Of a DNA stretch of 64,000 bases, positions 35,625 through 47,336 are shown piece by piece. The position numbers and the translations under genes were made by a program. Source of the stretch: Warburgia ugandensis (lineage: Eukaryota; Streptophyta; Magnoliopsida; Canellales; Canellaceae); the NCBI GenBank assembly GCA_035236585.1, contig CP141132.1:25441445-25505444 (forward strand), read 5' to 3'. The stretch's first letter is position 1. Every line of letters starts with the position of its first letter. A model generated the notes under the pieces. That model was not told the origin of the DNA, searched no databases, and saw nothing but the letters and a program-made list of their open reading frames with translations.

Positions 35625-37481
35625 CTACAAGGCATGCAAAGAGGAAAAAATATGAAGAAAAAGAAGAAAGGAAAATAGAGATGGATGAGATTCCTTACCA
35701 CTTCTCTAAAGGATGGGATGTGTGGTGCTGGGAGAGATTTGGCATGGGTGATCTCCCTCCCTCTGTTTCTCCTATGTTTGGATATCGAGGTCTAAGGAAA
35801 GGTAAGAGATCTTTTCTTCATTCTTTTTTACTTATATTTATAGAGGTTATAGTGGTAGCCCTAAGGAATGGATGGCTAAGTTCTAAGGAAGGGATGAAAG
35901 AAAGAAGGGTTGAGATTGAATGGTGATAGGATGGAAATTGAATGAAATAAGAGATAAAGGAATGAGAGGGCATGGAAGGCCATGGAGCAAAGGTGTTTGA
36001 CATTGAGATCTAAGTGGAATAAAGGAAGATAGGATGGAATGGGAGTGGATAAAGTGGGGAAGGAAAGATGATTGGTGGGGAGGCAAAAGATAGAAAGAAA
36101 GTGGGAAAGTGATAAGAAGAAATGTAAGGAAATAAAGGAAAATGTGGGAAATGGAAAGATATGAGAAAGGAGACATGGATTCACTATGGTTGTATAGGAA
36201 GTTTTAGAAAATCTGAAATAAAGGTGAACCATTGAATAGGAATGGATGGTGAAGATCTTTCCTCCTTAAGATTCTATCTTGGATTCTCATAGAGTAAGTG
36301 AGTGGCTAGGTTTTGTAAATTTTTGTACTTCATTGATTTCCATTGAATAATCATTGCCCTAGCTTGAGTGAATGAGATTTGGTTGGACTCTTCTTATCCA
36401 AAAAGATCTTTTCTAATGGCATATTTTCTCACCATTGTTGGATGAGGATGCATTAGAATGGATGCTCTAGATTCCATTGAGATTTCCTTATCCACTCTAG
36501 TTTTTGCCTCCTTTTTCTCCTAGTCTACAATAAATTTCTCCAATCAATAAGAATTAAGAAAGGTGGGACATCTCATTCCATGAGGTGCCCACCAAAATTA
36601 TCTCCACCAATGGGGCTTAGTTCTTGTCTTCATTTATTGTATCTTCTCATTGGTAAATCCTTATTTGATTAAATTCCTATTGATTGCTTAGAATGTGCAT
36701 GAATAAGGATAGATGTTGGCCTTTAAGTGCTTGAAAAATAAGATGAATTTCAATCATAGATTTCCCATAAATTGTCTCTCTTTTCTCTCCTTTATTTTTT
36801 CCACGTACGTTCCTTATTTTTCTCATGTAATTACATGGTATTGAGTGTGAATTAAGTGTTCCCCAATTTTGGTTGAGTAGGAGAAATTGAGTGTTAGGAA
36901 AAAAATATTCTTGTAGGCCCTAATCTTCTGACTTATTTTATTTTAAAGAGTTTTCATTGTTGTAATTCCAATGTATATGAATTGAGCTTTCCTAGGTGGT
37001 GGGTATCTTTACATGCATGCACGGGAAGTTCTATCACCTTACTTTTAATACGTGCACCATTTACAATATGGATAAGGTCGATGTTCAATCTAGGGTTTCT
37101 GTCTACTCTAATTTTGATAATGAACCTAATTCTTAGTTTGAACTCCTAAACTTCATATTTAGCATGTGGCCCCTTGATGTAGCTTGGACTCTAAATTTTC
37201 TCTTTTAAGGATAAAATTACCAAAATATCCTTTTTTTTCTCATTTGTACCCTAGATCAACAAAATGTAGATTTAACCCTAATTAGTGATGTTTAAGTTAT
37301 TTCTAAGGAATAAAATAGAGGGTATTACTATAATATTTTTATAAATATCACTTGGAGTTTTTGAAAAGATCATTTCAGAGAAAAATGTTTTTACTATTTG
37401 TTTCAAAAAGAAAATTTTAAATCAGAGATCTCAACTTTCAAAAAGACTTTGAAAATGTGTCAAAAAAAGCTTGGGTCATCA
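35625..37481 (-). repeat. Probable upstream part of the Athila-2 LTR
   Basis: Sequence continues from the solo LTR's target site. 35630-36230 is purine-rich, like 16500-17115. The part about 37000-37340 resembles 44750-45040 ('CCCTAATTAGTGATGTTTAA'). A boundary is proposed at 37481 (TCATCA, that is TGATGA on the reverse strand). The last 160 bases also resemble the end of a plus-strand Tekay-like LTR (TTGGGTCATCA), so that alternative stays open. Overlapping ORFs at 35681-36232 are products of the low-complexity tract. Confidence 0.35.
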
Positions 37482-37494
37482 CTTGTAATGGCTG

Positions 37495-37515
37495 GACTAC
37501 ACCTATAGTGTAGTC
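37495..37515. repeat. Perfect palindrome GACTACAC-CTATA-GTGTAGTC
   Basis: An 8-bp perfect stem with a 5-base loop, 14 bases beyond the proposed LTR boundary at 37481. Confidence 0.7.
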
Positions 37516-37612
37516 ATTTAGTTTCCTCTAATTTAAAATTTTGTTTCTAATTTTTCCTTTTTTTTATATTTATTCTTATGTTTTAAGTAATTGTTTGAAA
37601 ATGATAAGCTGA

Positions 37613-37790
37613 GGCTCTTTAACTGGGCCTCAAAGTGAGGTTCTCTCTGATCTTGCCATGTATCCTATTTAATCCTAGACTTTAGTAAGCTGCCTTTCAC
37701 AAATAAAATGCACTAACTATTTACTTGGGCTAAATGGGACATGTATTATCTTGAGAGGAAGCCTCACTTTGAACCCTAGTTAAAGAGACT
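37613..37790. repeat. Foldback (MITE-like) inverted repeat
   Basis: The left arm CTCTTTAACTGGGCCTCAAA (37615) pairs with the right arm, whose reverse complement begins CTCTTTAACTAGGGTTCAAA (ending 37789). The outer 35 bases match well, and weaker matching continues toward the centre, so nearly the whole 178 bases can fold. No ORF is present. This fits a small non-autonomous foldback element; no clear target duplication was found. Confidence 0.6.
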
Positions 37791-39468
37791 TAATATATCA
37801 CTTTATGTTGAAATTATATTCCCATTCCTTGTATTTTCCTTATGTCCCTTAATGTTTTTTTAGGCATTTAGTGTCATAAAGTATTGAATTTTGAGTTATA
37901 AATTTGAAAATAAAATCACAATGGTCTACAATACCATCAAGCGATTGGAGCAAAGCAAATAGAGGGGGTGGAAAACCATTTTGCTATGTAAATTTTGGTA
38001 CTGGTAAATACACCCCTTGTTTTCCTTGTGAGCCCCTACATTAATAGCACAAATGGCTACAATTGTAGGTGGATCAAGATTTCTAAAGATTTGAACCATT
38101 CAAAATGTTTTCCTTTATTTAGATGGGTCATGCTCCAAAATTCTCACCCATTGGACTATCTTAGCCTCCATTTTCTTAATTTGAAATGTGGACAGTATAA
38201 AGTTTTACCATCTATTTTACAACTAGAAGCAATGGTAACTAACATTACCCACTAGATGAAATTTTCCAAGCATAAGCCACCTAAGCCAAGGGCAATGTTG
38301 TAAGTAGTTTTGATCTTCAGAAATATGGACCCACATGAAGTTATAATTATTTGTACTATTTTATTAAGGGGCACATGAGGATAAACATTAGGAATTGGAC
38401 CAAAAAATTAGGGTATGGTTATTCAATTAGAATTGATGATACGATATTGGTTTTCATTTTAGTGAATTGAATCTTATTCATATGATATAAATTTTTATGC
38501 CTAGGTACCCAAATTAGAATTGATGACAAAATTTATTAATTAGTTTATATAAATACCCTTATAATGTTATTTTAAATTTTAGTGTATTAAAGGCTAATAT
38601 AGTATTAAATTTAGCAAATTTTATTACCCGTTAGTTATCTTTTAAATTTTTATATCTAATTTATTTTAACTTTAGTTTGTCACTTTTTATAAAGATTAAT
38701 TATGGATGACCTATTGTGGTTCCCTTATAAATATGAACATGTAAATAGGCATAATGACTATTGCAGAAGTGTAGAAGCAAATTCCAAATCATACTATTCC
38801 CCCCCAAAGAGCTAAAAACCACCTAATAAACACTTTCCTTTTTCCATTGTTCTTCTTCCTCTCATTATTTCTCTCTTAGTCTCTCTTGTGTAAGTGGCTC
38901 TCTCCTCCCTTCTGTCTTTTTCATTTCCCCCACCCTCTCCCTCTTAAACAGGTCACTAATTTTTTACTTGTAAAGAACGTAGTAAATATTCTTCAGTAAG
39001 AAGGTTGAAATCTTTAGCAAACATGTTAGTCTTTTAAATATTTTTCTTATTGACACCCTCATGTCTTCTCTATCATAATTGCTTGCCTAATTTGAATTCA
39101 TGTCATAGCTTACTTATATATCTACTATAGGTACTAGCATAATATATAATTTTAACTTTTATGTTGTTTCTTATATTATAATCTTCTTTGCCATCTTAAT
39201 TTTGGTCTTTTGCATTTTGCTCCATGTACTAGAATTGCTAAATACTCAAGAGTCCGTGGTAAAAGAATGATTTTTGCACTAGAATTGAACTCCAAAATAG
39301 TAAGGTACTAGCATGTTAATCAAGTTTAAGGTCACTTGATTTTCCTTGAGTTTTCTCAATCTTGGTTTTAACAATGCTAGCTAGATATTGAGTTCAAAAT
39401 CTTGTTTTCACTTGATTTAGCCCAGATTTGTCAAACCAATACTAGCTAGATTTTGTAATATATTGGGA

Positions 39469-41186
39469 TGAGTAGTCAAATTTATATAAAAATTACCCAA
39501 TTAGCAACTCATGTGTTATAAATTATAGGGCATTATTATAGAAATTCTCCAAAATTCATAATGATCTAAAAGTTTGATATTTTGCATGTTAACAAGCTAA
39601 TTCAAAGTAAGTATGTGATTTATCATAATTTTCTAGTTATTAATTAGGATCTTTTATCTTTTTCTAGGTATTGAAAGGATGATCCAACGACTTAGAGACC
39701 TGGACCTATTTTCCAACATTCCAAAGATCAAGCAAGAATCAAGATCATTCCAGGTCAAGCAAATGAATTGGAGAAAGCAATTGGAAGAATAAAAGGTGAC
39801 TAAAATGGGCCCATGCAAAATCCATCACCTTTGCATGAGAATTAAAGCTATGCAAGCCACCTGAGCCATGCACTAAGGGTTTGGAGAAGTCAAGCCAAAT
39901 AAGCAATGAAGCCAATTGAGCCACTTAGGCCAAGTCAACATGGGTCCAGATATTTTGGGGACTTTCTAAGCAATTTCCCATTTGAATAAAGTGTGTTTTG
40001 AAGAGAAAGAATAGGAAGAAAGGTTGACCTATCAATAAGGGTAGGTGGCATGCACATGAGGACCAATTAGAGAAGAGACCACATTCCTTAGACTTTCCTT
40101 TTCTCTCTCCTTCTAATTCCCTTCCACTCACCTTCCTAGTTTCCCACTTTCTTAGAGTCCTACTAATTCCCTTATCCTATCTTATATCTTTCCCTCTCTT
40201 TCCTATCTTCCTAGAATAGAATTTCATAAATCTCATCACTTAGGAAGGAGGAGAACACCTATAAATAGAACATCATCTCCCCAAGAAGGAGCACCACCCT
40301 CCCTGGGATGGTTCTCCATGTTTTCTTCTCCACCAAAACTCTCCATGCCTCTTTCCATTCAAAGGTTCAAATGCACCATTCAAAGCTAAGTTTCCATGCT
40401 AAGCTTTGATTCTTGTTTCATATGCTTTGTTCATTGGTTGTTTTCCTTTGTGCTTTGCTTCTAGTTTTGTGCTGTAGTTTCCTTGATCAAAGCCCATCAA
40501 TGTCTTATAGTGACAGCCAAGAGATGGTAACATTAGGATCAAGTTAGTTCTCCTTTGAATTCCTTACTTGTTTACCTTTACTTTGCTGGTTTGTTTTTCC
40601 TTTTTTGGATCCATCTTGATTTCATCCTCTAACACAACCCTCTCCGTTGGGTCACACACATGGCCCTTGCTAAATAGATTTCAACTTGAGATTGAAGTCA
40701 AGATTATTTGTTTTCATCATGCACACCACTTTGTAATGATTTAAATTCAATGAATGATATTTAATTTCATGTGCACTTTTTTTTCCATGCTCCTAATGCA
40801 CTTTGCCTTTGATTCATGTTTGATTTGGTATGTTTAGATGCATATTTAGTTTAGTTTTTCAATTGTCTTGTTTAAGTCATGTTTATATTTCATTATTCAT
40901 GCTTAAATTAGTTACATCATTAGATTAGATCTTAGCTTTTAGGATTATTTATGTTTCTAGTTGGCATGAGTTTCTTTCTTGAATACATTTCAGTATCCTT
41001 TAGTTTAAGTTTAAGTTTATGCTTGTTTAAATTCCTAAATTAATTCAATATCTATTTTGGCTAGAATAGTTCATTTAAATTAAGATTCAATTACATATAA
41101 ATTCACGAGATTCTTTGTGAGATCAACCTCATTCGTCTATATTTACTATATTGATTTGTGTGCTTGTGAGTAATATTAAAGCTACA
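39469..41186 (+). repeat. Athila-type LTR (about 1.7 kb), solo or orphan
   Basis: It starts TGAGTAGTCAAATTTATATA and shares 'ATTACCCAATTAG...CATGTGTTATAA' with the LTRs at 19469, 45127 and 48443. It ends with 'GTAATATTAAAGCTACA', matching the Athila-4 5' LTR end at 47336. No primer site follows, so it is a 3' or solo LTR. A purine-rich 'ATTGGGA' precedes it. No matching target duplication is visible. Confidence 0.7.
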
Positions 41187-41339
41187 ACAATGAACTAGGG
41201 CAAGTTTCACTTAAGATAAGACTAGTTTGATAATGTTTGAATGAAATTTTATATAATATTTAATATTAAAATAAACTACATTCAAGCACAATTCTTGTGA
41301 AACCTATGTTTGCCTAGGGTAACAGCCACCAACATGAAC

Positions 41340-41520
41340 ATGTTTGTCAGCTTGCATTTCATACCATGAAACCTATTTGTATGTCTTACAAACATACCAT
41401 GAAGCATATTTGTGGCTGCTTCATGCATACTATGAATCCTTTTTGGTGGCCCTCCTTGCTAAGAATGGAAACTTTTTATGGGCCCATGTGCATACTATGA
41501 AGCTTATTTGTGGGGCTTCT
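41340..41520. repeat. Irregular repeat of CATACCATGAAGC-type units
   Basis: 'CATACCATGAAACCTATTTG', 'CATACCATGAAGCATATTTG', 'CATACTATGAATCC' and 'CATACTATGAAGCTTATTTG' recur at irregular spacing just before the 51-bp array. They may be older, more diverged members of it. Bases 41187-41339 show nothing recognisable. Confidence 0.5.
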
Positions 41521-41529
41521 ATAGTTTTA

Positions 41530-41945
41530 ATTTGAAAATAAGTGTGAATAGCTTCTACGTGCGCAATGTAAATAGCTTCTTATTTCAAAATATGTCTAAA
41601 TAAATCTTAGGCCTAATAATATATATATATAGCTTTTCAATTGAAAATTGATGTGAATTGCTTCTTATTTGAAAATTTGTGTGAATAACTTCATGGTTTT
41701 ACCATGTAAATAGCTTTAATTTTCAATTGATGTAGATTGAATTTGGGCTCATCATGTAAATAGCTTCATATTTTAAATAGATGAAGATAAATTTTGAATC
41801 CCACAATGTAAAAAGCTTCTTATTTGAATGTGTGTAAATAGCCTCTAGGTTTTACCATGTAAATAATTTTAATTTGAAGATGGTCTAAACAGCTTCTAGG
41901 GCCCACCATATAAATAGCTTCTTATTTGAAAATCTAAATACATGT
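41530..41945. repeat. ~51-bp diverged minisatellite, about 8 copies
   Basis: Units of 50-52 bases share 'CTTCTTATTTGAAAAT', 'GTGTGAATAGCTTCTAGG' and 'CCATGTAAATAG'. Successive units start near each 'AAATAGCTT'. The copies are strongly diverged, so the array is old. It lies between an orphan Athila LTR and an Athila primer-site remnant. Confidence 0.7.
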
Positions 41946-42047
41946 AATCCTGAACTACGACTAGTGGTAAAATAATTTAACCAAGACTCAATTAAAACTT
42001 CATTGTGTGAATGGTACCAAAAACTTGTTGTTTACTTAAAATTATCA
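41946..42047 (-). other. Orphan Athila leader/primer-site fragment
   Basis: The plus strand 'AACTACGACTAGTGGTAAA' (41953) and 'ATGGTACCAAAAACTTGTTG' (42010) match the Athila-2 leader end at 15844-15925. On the reverse strand this is a leader, a decayed primer site and perhaps the last bases of an LTR. It breaks off into plus-strand gag at about 42048. Confidence 0.55.
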
Positions 42048-42455
42048 TTTTTTTTTAATGATTCCATTAGATTGTGGCTACTCTCCTTCTATTTAAAGGA
42101 TATGGTGAAGGCATGGTTAAACTCCTTAAAGGTAGGTTCTATCACTTCTTGGGAGCAATTATCTAGGAAGTTCTTGAATAATTTTTTTTTGTCCCCAAAA
42201 CAAATGCCCTCAAAAGGAAGATTATTAATTTTCAATAGAAAGAGGGTATGCATGTTTACGAATGCTGGGAAAGGAAGGACTTATTTCTCAAATGCCTCAC
42301 CATGTTTATGACAAGGGGCAATAAGTTCAATATTTCTATGATAGTTTGGTTCCACAAAACTACGGTATGATAGATGCTACTAGTGGTGGACCATTTGTGA
42401 CTAAGAGTGATGTTGAGGCTTGGAATTTCTTTAAAACCTTAGCTAAAAGTTAATA
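42048..42455 (+). pseudogene. Athila gag fragment
   Basis: The open part (to 42311) reads N-D-S-I-R-L-W-L, then D-M-V-K-A-W-L-N-S-L, S-I-T-S-W-E-Q-L and K-F-L-N-N-F-F. A frameshifted continuation gives P-Q-N-Y-G-M-I-D-A-T-S-G-G-P and E-A-W-N-F-F. It is closest to the Athila-2 gag (13690-14590) but on the opposite strand. The N- and C-terminal parts are missing, so it is a fragment without a nearby matching element. Confidence 0.75.
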
Positions 42456-45126
42456 TCTTCCCTTTTTATGGCATTTTTTTTGTGGACAAGAAAAATGTGG
42501 TAATTTAAGTGATCATCAAGTTTTTGGGACTCACAACGAAGTTTTAATTGAATTTAGGTTAAACTATTTTTAACTTCCCCAACCAATTTAAAAATAAACA
42601 ATCAAATTAATCTAATATTATTAATTAAACTAGAATGAATAATTTTACCAAATTCTAAAGTCTAGGGTTTCAAAATCCACCATACTAAAATCATATGCAT
42701 TCAAAACTAAGTAACTTAGATTTAATACTACTCATGTTAATAAACCATAAATAGATTAAAAGCATGGAAAATGTCTTCATTGAAATTCCTAATCTTTATA
42801 TTTTCTCAACCTTAGTAATTCACCTGACTCAATATATATTTTTCAGAGCATAATTTGTATTTCTTAAAATCACAAATTACCTAAGAACTTATATATATCA
42901 AGTTAATTGTTATGAAAAGAATGCTATGTATATTAATTTTCTCATCCTAAGGTTGATATTTCAAAACCCTACTAACATATACTTAAACATGAATATACAT
43001 TAATTTTAGTGTGGTTTCATCCTAAACCTAGGTAAACATTTAGCTACTCATATTAAATTCTAATATTATACTAGAAACTATACCTAAAAATATATTCTAA
43101 TCAATTTTAAAATGCTACACTAATAGTAGCAAAAAACAACTAATAAACAATGTCCTAATTAGAATTAGTTCTATAATAACAAATAATAATAATAATAAGT
43201 TAACTAAAGCATTTTGTTGTTGTTTGCAAAATGATTGCAAGTGCACGAATCTATTAGAATATAGAATGCACAAGTATGGGTTGATCTTGTGAGGACTCAA
43301 TTTGTGAATTTATATAATTTTAATTTAAAAATATATTAAACTCCCTTAACCTAGCCAATGAAAGAATGACAAATGGTATAATAAATTTAAAATATTAAAA
43401 GAGAATAAATTAATCAAATTTTAAACTTAGGCTTTAGAATCAACCACACTAAAATCATATATATTTAAAGATAAGCAACTTGAATTTTATACTACTCATG
43501 CTAATAAAACCACAAAGAAATAAAACATGAAATATATGATTGTTAAAAACCCTAATTTGTAGATTTTCTCAATCCTAGTGCTTTACCTAATTTAGTATAT
43601 TTTTCAAATTATAAGTAGCCTTTTTAGGGTGCAAGTCATGTGAAAATTTTATATACCCAATTAATTAATCTACTATAATTAGTTCCTAAACTATAGGAAA
43701 AAACTTTCTAATTTAAACTAAAACATGCAATTAAACCTAGACTACTATTAACAAATAACCAAAATCTAGCAATAAGAGAAAGCTAAAGTAAAGTACATAA
43801 CATCACCACATTCTTCTTTTAACATGTAAAGCTCCCTATCAAGCATATCTCATGTATCTCTCTAAAGAATGCATTAAATCTCCTTATTGTAAAATGCATT
43901 GAGATCACATCTCCTTAATATCCAGTCATCTTTGTTAAGCTTCTTATCTCTTTCTTTCTACTCCTTAAGGTCATGTAAAACCTTGGATGAATGGTCTATA
44001 TCACTTTCCTTTCTTCATTAGCAAATCATATTGCAATACCTTTTTCATTCCCTCTTTAGGAAAGAGACATATTATTCTTCCTATAAATTCTCCTCAGCCC
44101 ACCATTTTTTCTCCTCCAATAGCATTCCATGATCCACTCTCAGTCCACCTTTATTTTCTCTAAAATGCACATTTTGTCTCCCCTTGAAAACATGTGAAAA
44201 ACTCTTAAAAAATGGTAGGCAGTCCACCATTATATTCTCCACCAATAGCACCCAACTCTCTCCCTCTTACATGTTTAATTCCCATTGGTACACCAAAATT
44301 CCCTTGATTCTCTCTTTAAAAAAAAATTCCCATTGGATGCTACTAGGATAGTCCTAATTAATGATAAATTTTGATTATTGCTTTCTTAAAAGATTGGCTA
44401 AAAGAGAGCCATAGATTTCTTGTTTATTCTCCTTCACAAGTACACATTTCCCCCCTTCTTTTTCTCTTTAAATTTCAACTTTTTTTTTTTTCATTAAAAT
44501 TCCACATAAAAGGGAGTGTAACACTTCTCCCTCTCTAGGAAAAAATATGAACTTAGGTGGGTCCCTTTCTTATTTAGGTGAATGAGTGAGTGAATAAGTA
44601 TGCTGAGTGTGTAGGCCCAGGTCTCTGGGTAGTTCAATTTAGCAAAATACATGTACTTGTACTTTGTTGTACAAAATTTTAGCTTCTATTAGAAGCTCCT
44701 AGGGATGGTGGTTTGCATGCATGAGTTGTCCACCTTATCTTTTGGTAATGACAACCTCTTAGCATGGATAAGGTTGGTCAATTTTTTTGGTTTCCAAATC
44801 ATCCTATTTTCATAAAGGCACCACATAGCATTCTAACTCCTTGACATACTAGTTCTTAGCATGTGGGTCCACGACTTTGCTCGAATAGTGGGTTAGCTCT
44901 CTCTCAGGGTTTCAAAGTGCATAAAATGTGCATTTTTCTCAATTCTACCCTGATTCTACAAAATACAAAGAAACCCTAATTAGTGATAAATGAAACAATC
45001 CAAGGGTTAAAAATGCTAATTCTAGGGATATTAAATGTGAAATTTATGTGTATATCAAGTACCCATAGACTTACTTTTTTATTCCTTGACCAAAACTATA
45101 AAAGATAAAATAATTTTGTTTTAAAT
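42456..45126 (-). repeat. Decayed AT-rich sequence, probably reverse-strand Athila LTR debris
   Basis: Two places resemble the 3' end of reverse-strand Athila LTRs: near 42480-42560, and 43210-43330 ('GATTGCAAGTGCACGAATC' then 'GGTTGATCTTGTGAGGAC'). The part 44750-45040 resembles 37000-37340. No gene is visible; ends are unclear apart from 45126, where Athila-4 starts. Confidence 0.35.
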
Positions 45127-47336
45127 TGATAAGTGTTCTATTTTGTATAAAAAGTACCTATTAGTAGCCCATGTGTTGTAAAATATAGTGTTATTTCTAG
45201 GATTTTTTTGAAATTTAGAGCACATGCATTTCTAACCTAATAATTCAAAAGTTTAATATTTTCTAGTTTTAAGAACTTATGCATAGTTAGTATATGAATT
45301 TCTTTAATTTTCTAGAATTTAATTAGGTTTCTCATCTTTTATAGGTGTTGAGAAGGTGATCTGAAGGCTAAGATTAATCGAGATAAGAATTGAAGATCAA
45401 GATAAAAAAATCAAACTAAATCTTAAATCTCATCATTTCAAAGCTAGATCAAGGTTCAAGACCATCTTAAGGCAAGCAAGAAGGCAATGATAAGCATCAA
45501 AGGTGATTAAAAGGGTCAATGGAAAAATCCATGCAATCCCACCACTTTTTATGAGAATTGGAGTCATACATGATGTTTCCTAGTCTAACAAGGAAACCCT
45601 ATGGAAGCCATGCAATTCATGCTTTGAAGCAAAAGGTCTTAGCCACTCAAGCCATCAATGAATGAGCCATCAAAGTGAGCCATCAAAACACATGGGAGCC
45701 ATGCCACATGGAGATACACGATTGGAGGATCAATTCAAGCAAGTATCTCATACTAAAAGTGTGATTTTCAAGGGATAATTGGAAGGATTTGAGAAATATT
45801 TGTAAAAGGTAAGATGATCATGCATAGGTGGACCAATCAAGAGAGAAATCCCACTCTCCACTTTTCATTTCCCATCCTTTCCACCCACCCTAATTAGGGT
45901 TCTATGATTTTGGCTTATGGAGGGTGCCACCTTCCTAAAATGGTGACACATCTCCCTTGCTTAGTTGTCATTTTAGGTGGTTCCCTAAATAGGAAACCCC
46001 TTGATATAGTTCACACCCAAAACTCTTCAAAACCATAGATCTACCCCAATCTTTCCTACTTTTCCCTTTCTATTTTTCTCTCTTTTCCAACAATCAAGTA
46101 CCATGAAATTAGAAGGGATGGAGCTCCATGCCACCTTCCTAAGAAGGTGACGCCTCCCTCCTTCCTAAATACATGGAAACCATCCATGATTGCATCTTAT
46201 TACCTCACTTGCTTACTTCATCTCTCCACCTAACTTTCCTAATTCAAATTCTAAATCGAGATCTACTTTCCTCTCTTAGGTTAAGCCCTTGTCAAAGTGG
46301 AATCCATCCATCTATATAAGGCAAGCATTCCACGTTTTTTCCAAGCAGAGGTTTTGCATCAAAACCTTGAAAGAAGTACTCTATATTGGAGATGTTTGGA
46401 GCTTTGGAGTTTGGCTTCCTTTTGGGCTGTTATTCCTTTGGATTCTTAAGTATTTTCTATTGTTGTTTTGTGTTTTAATTCTTGTCACATATATCTTCCT
46501 TGTTTTCCCTTGAATCTTTGCTTCCACCTTCTTGGTTTTTCTTGCTTATTCACCAAAATTCTAAGTTATTCCTCCTTTGTTAGTTACATCCAAGAGAAGG
46601 AAAAACTTGAATTGTTGATTTCATCTTCGAATGCCACATTTTTTGCTTGAATTTGGAACTAGTTCTATGTGTCTTTTAGCCTTAACTAGCTCCATCATTC
46701 CAGCCATCCATTCCCCCCATTCTCTTTTGGCGTTTCACTTACATATCATCTTAGTTTAGATTGAGAGCATTACATTGCTTTTGATTCATGAGTTTTAGCT
46801 ATTTTCTAACCCATGAACCATGTTCACCATCCCATGGATCATGCTCATGGGACTTTCATTGTTTGACCCTAGTTTAGCTTAATTTAATTAATTATTTGCA
46901 CTGTAGCCTAGTTTTGGAAAGTTTCGTTTTTGATTGTTAGAAATTTTTAGGATTAGGAAAGTGCCAAATTAGGAAAGTTTCCTTTTAAATAAGTTTTCAT
47001 AAGTTAAATTACCTAGATTAATTTATTCTAGTTTTACATTACGTTCCTTTAATTGAATGCATGTTAATTAGGTAAGTTTCGAATTCCTTTTCTTAGTTTT
47101 AATTTCAGAAAATTTCCTCTAATAGTAATTTCTAGTTCCATGCATACTCCCTTTCTTTTATCATTTACTTTTATAGTTTAAATTCAAATCCAATTCAAGC
47201 TATCTCTTTGGCTGATGTTAAGCCCTTTAAATAAAATCAATCTAACATACAATTTAAGGGATTCCTCATGAGATCGACCTCTTTCACATGCAATACTACT
47301 TTGATTTGTGTATTTACAAATAATATTAAAGCTACA
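45127..47336 (+). repeat. Athila-4 5' LTR (2210 bp)
   Basis: It starts TGATAAGTGTTCTATTTTGT and ends AATATTAAAGCTACA just before a primer site. It shares its start with the LTRs at 19469, 39469 and 12391 (reverse). The ORFs at 46289-46513 and 46468-46650 lie within it and have no family. Confidence 0.75.

Larger units (their letters stand above)
37482..39468. other. Unassigned AT-rich sequence
   Basis: About 2 kb without recognisable coding or LTR identity. It holds a palindrome (37495-37515), a foldback (37613-37790) and an 86-codon ORF at 37995-38255 without any known family. A 'CTTATAAATATG' near 38728 followed by a CT-rich stretch (about 38840-38945) could be a promoter-like part of another LTR, but I cannot define its ends. 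Confidence 0.4.

Noticed and set aside
35681-36232. Several overlapping ORFs on both strands
   Set aside because: They fall in a purine-rich low-complexity tract that lacks stops by composition; the translations are Ser/Phe/Pro-rich without motifs.
37995-38255. An 86-codon plus-strand ORF
   Set aside because: No domain, no codon or context support, and it is in AT-rich sequence between transposons.
46289-46650. Hydrophobic ORFs resembling membrane segments
   Set aside because: They lie in the Athila-4 LTR; hydrophobicity follows from T-rich sequence.
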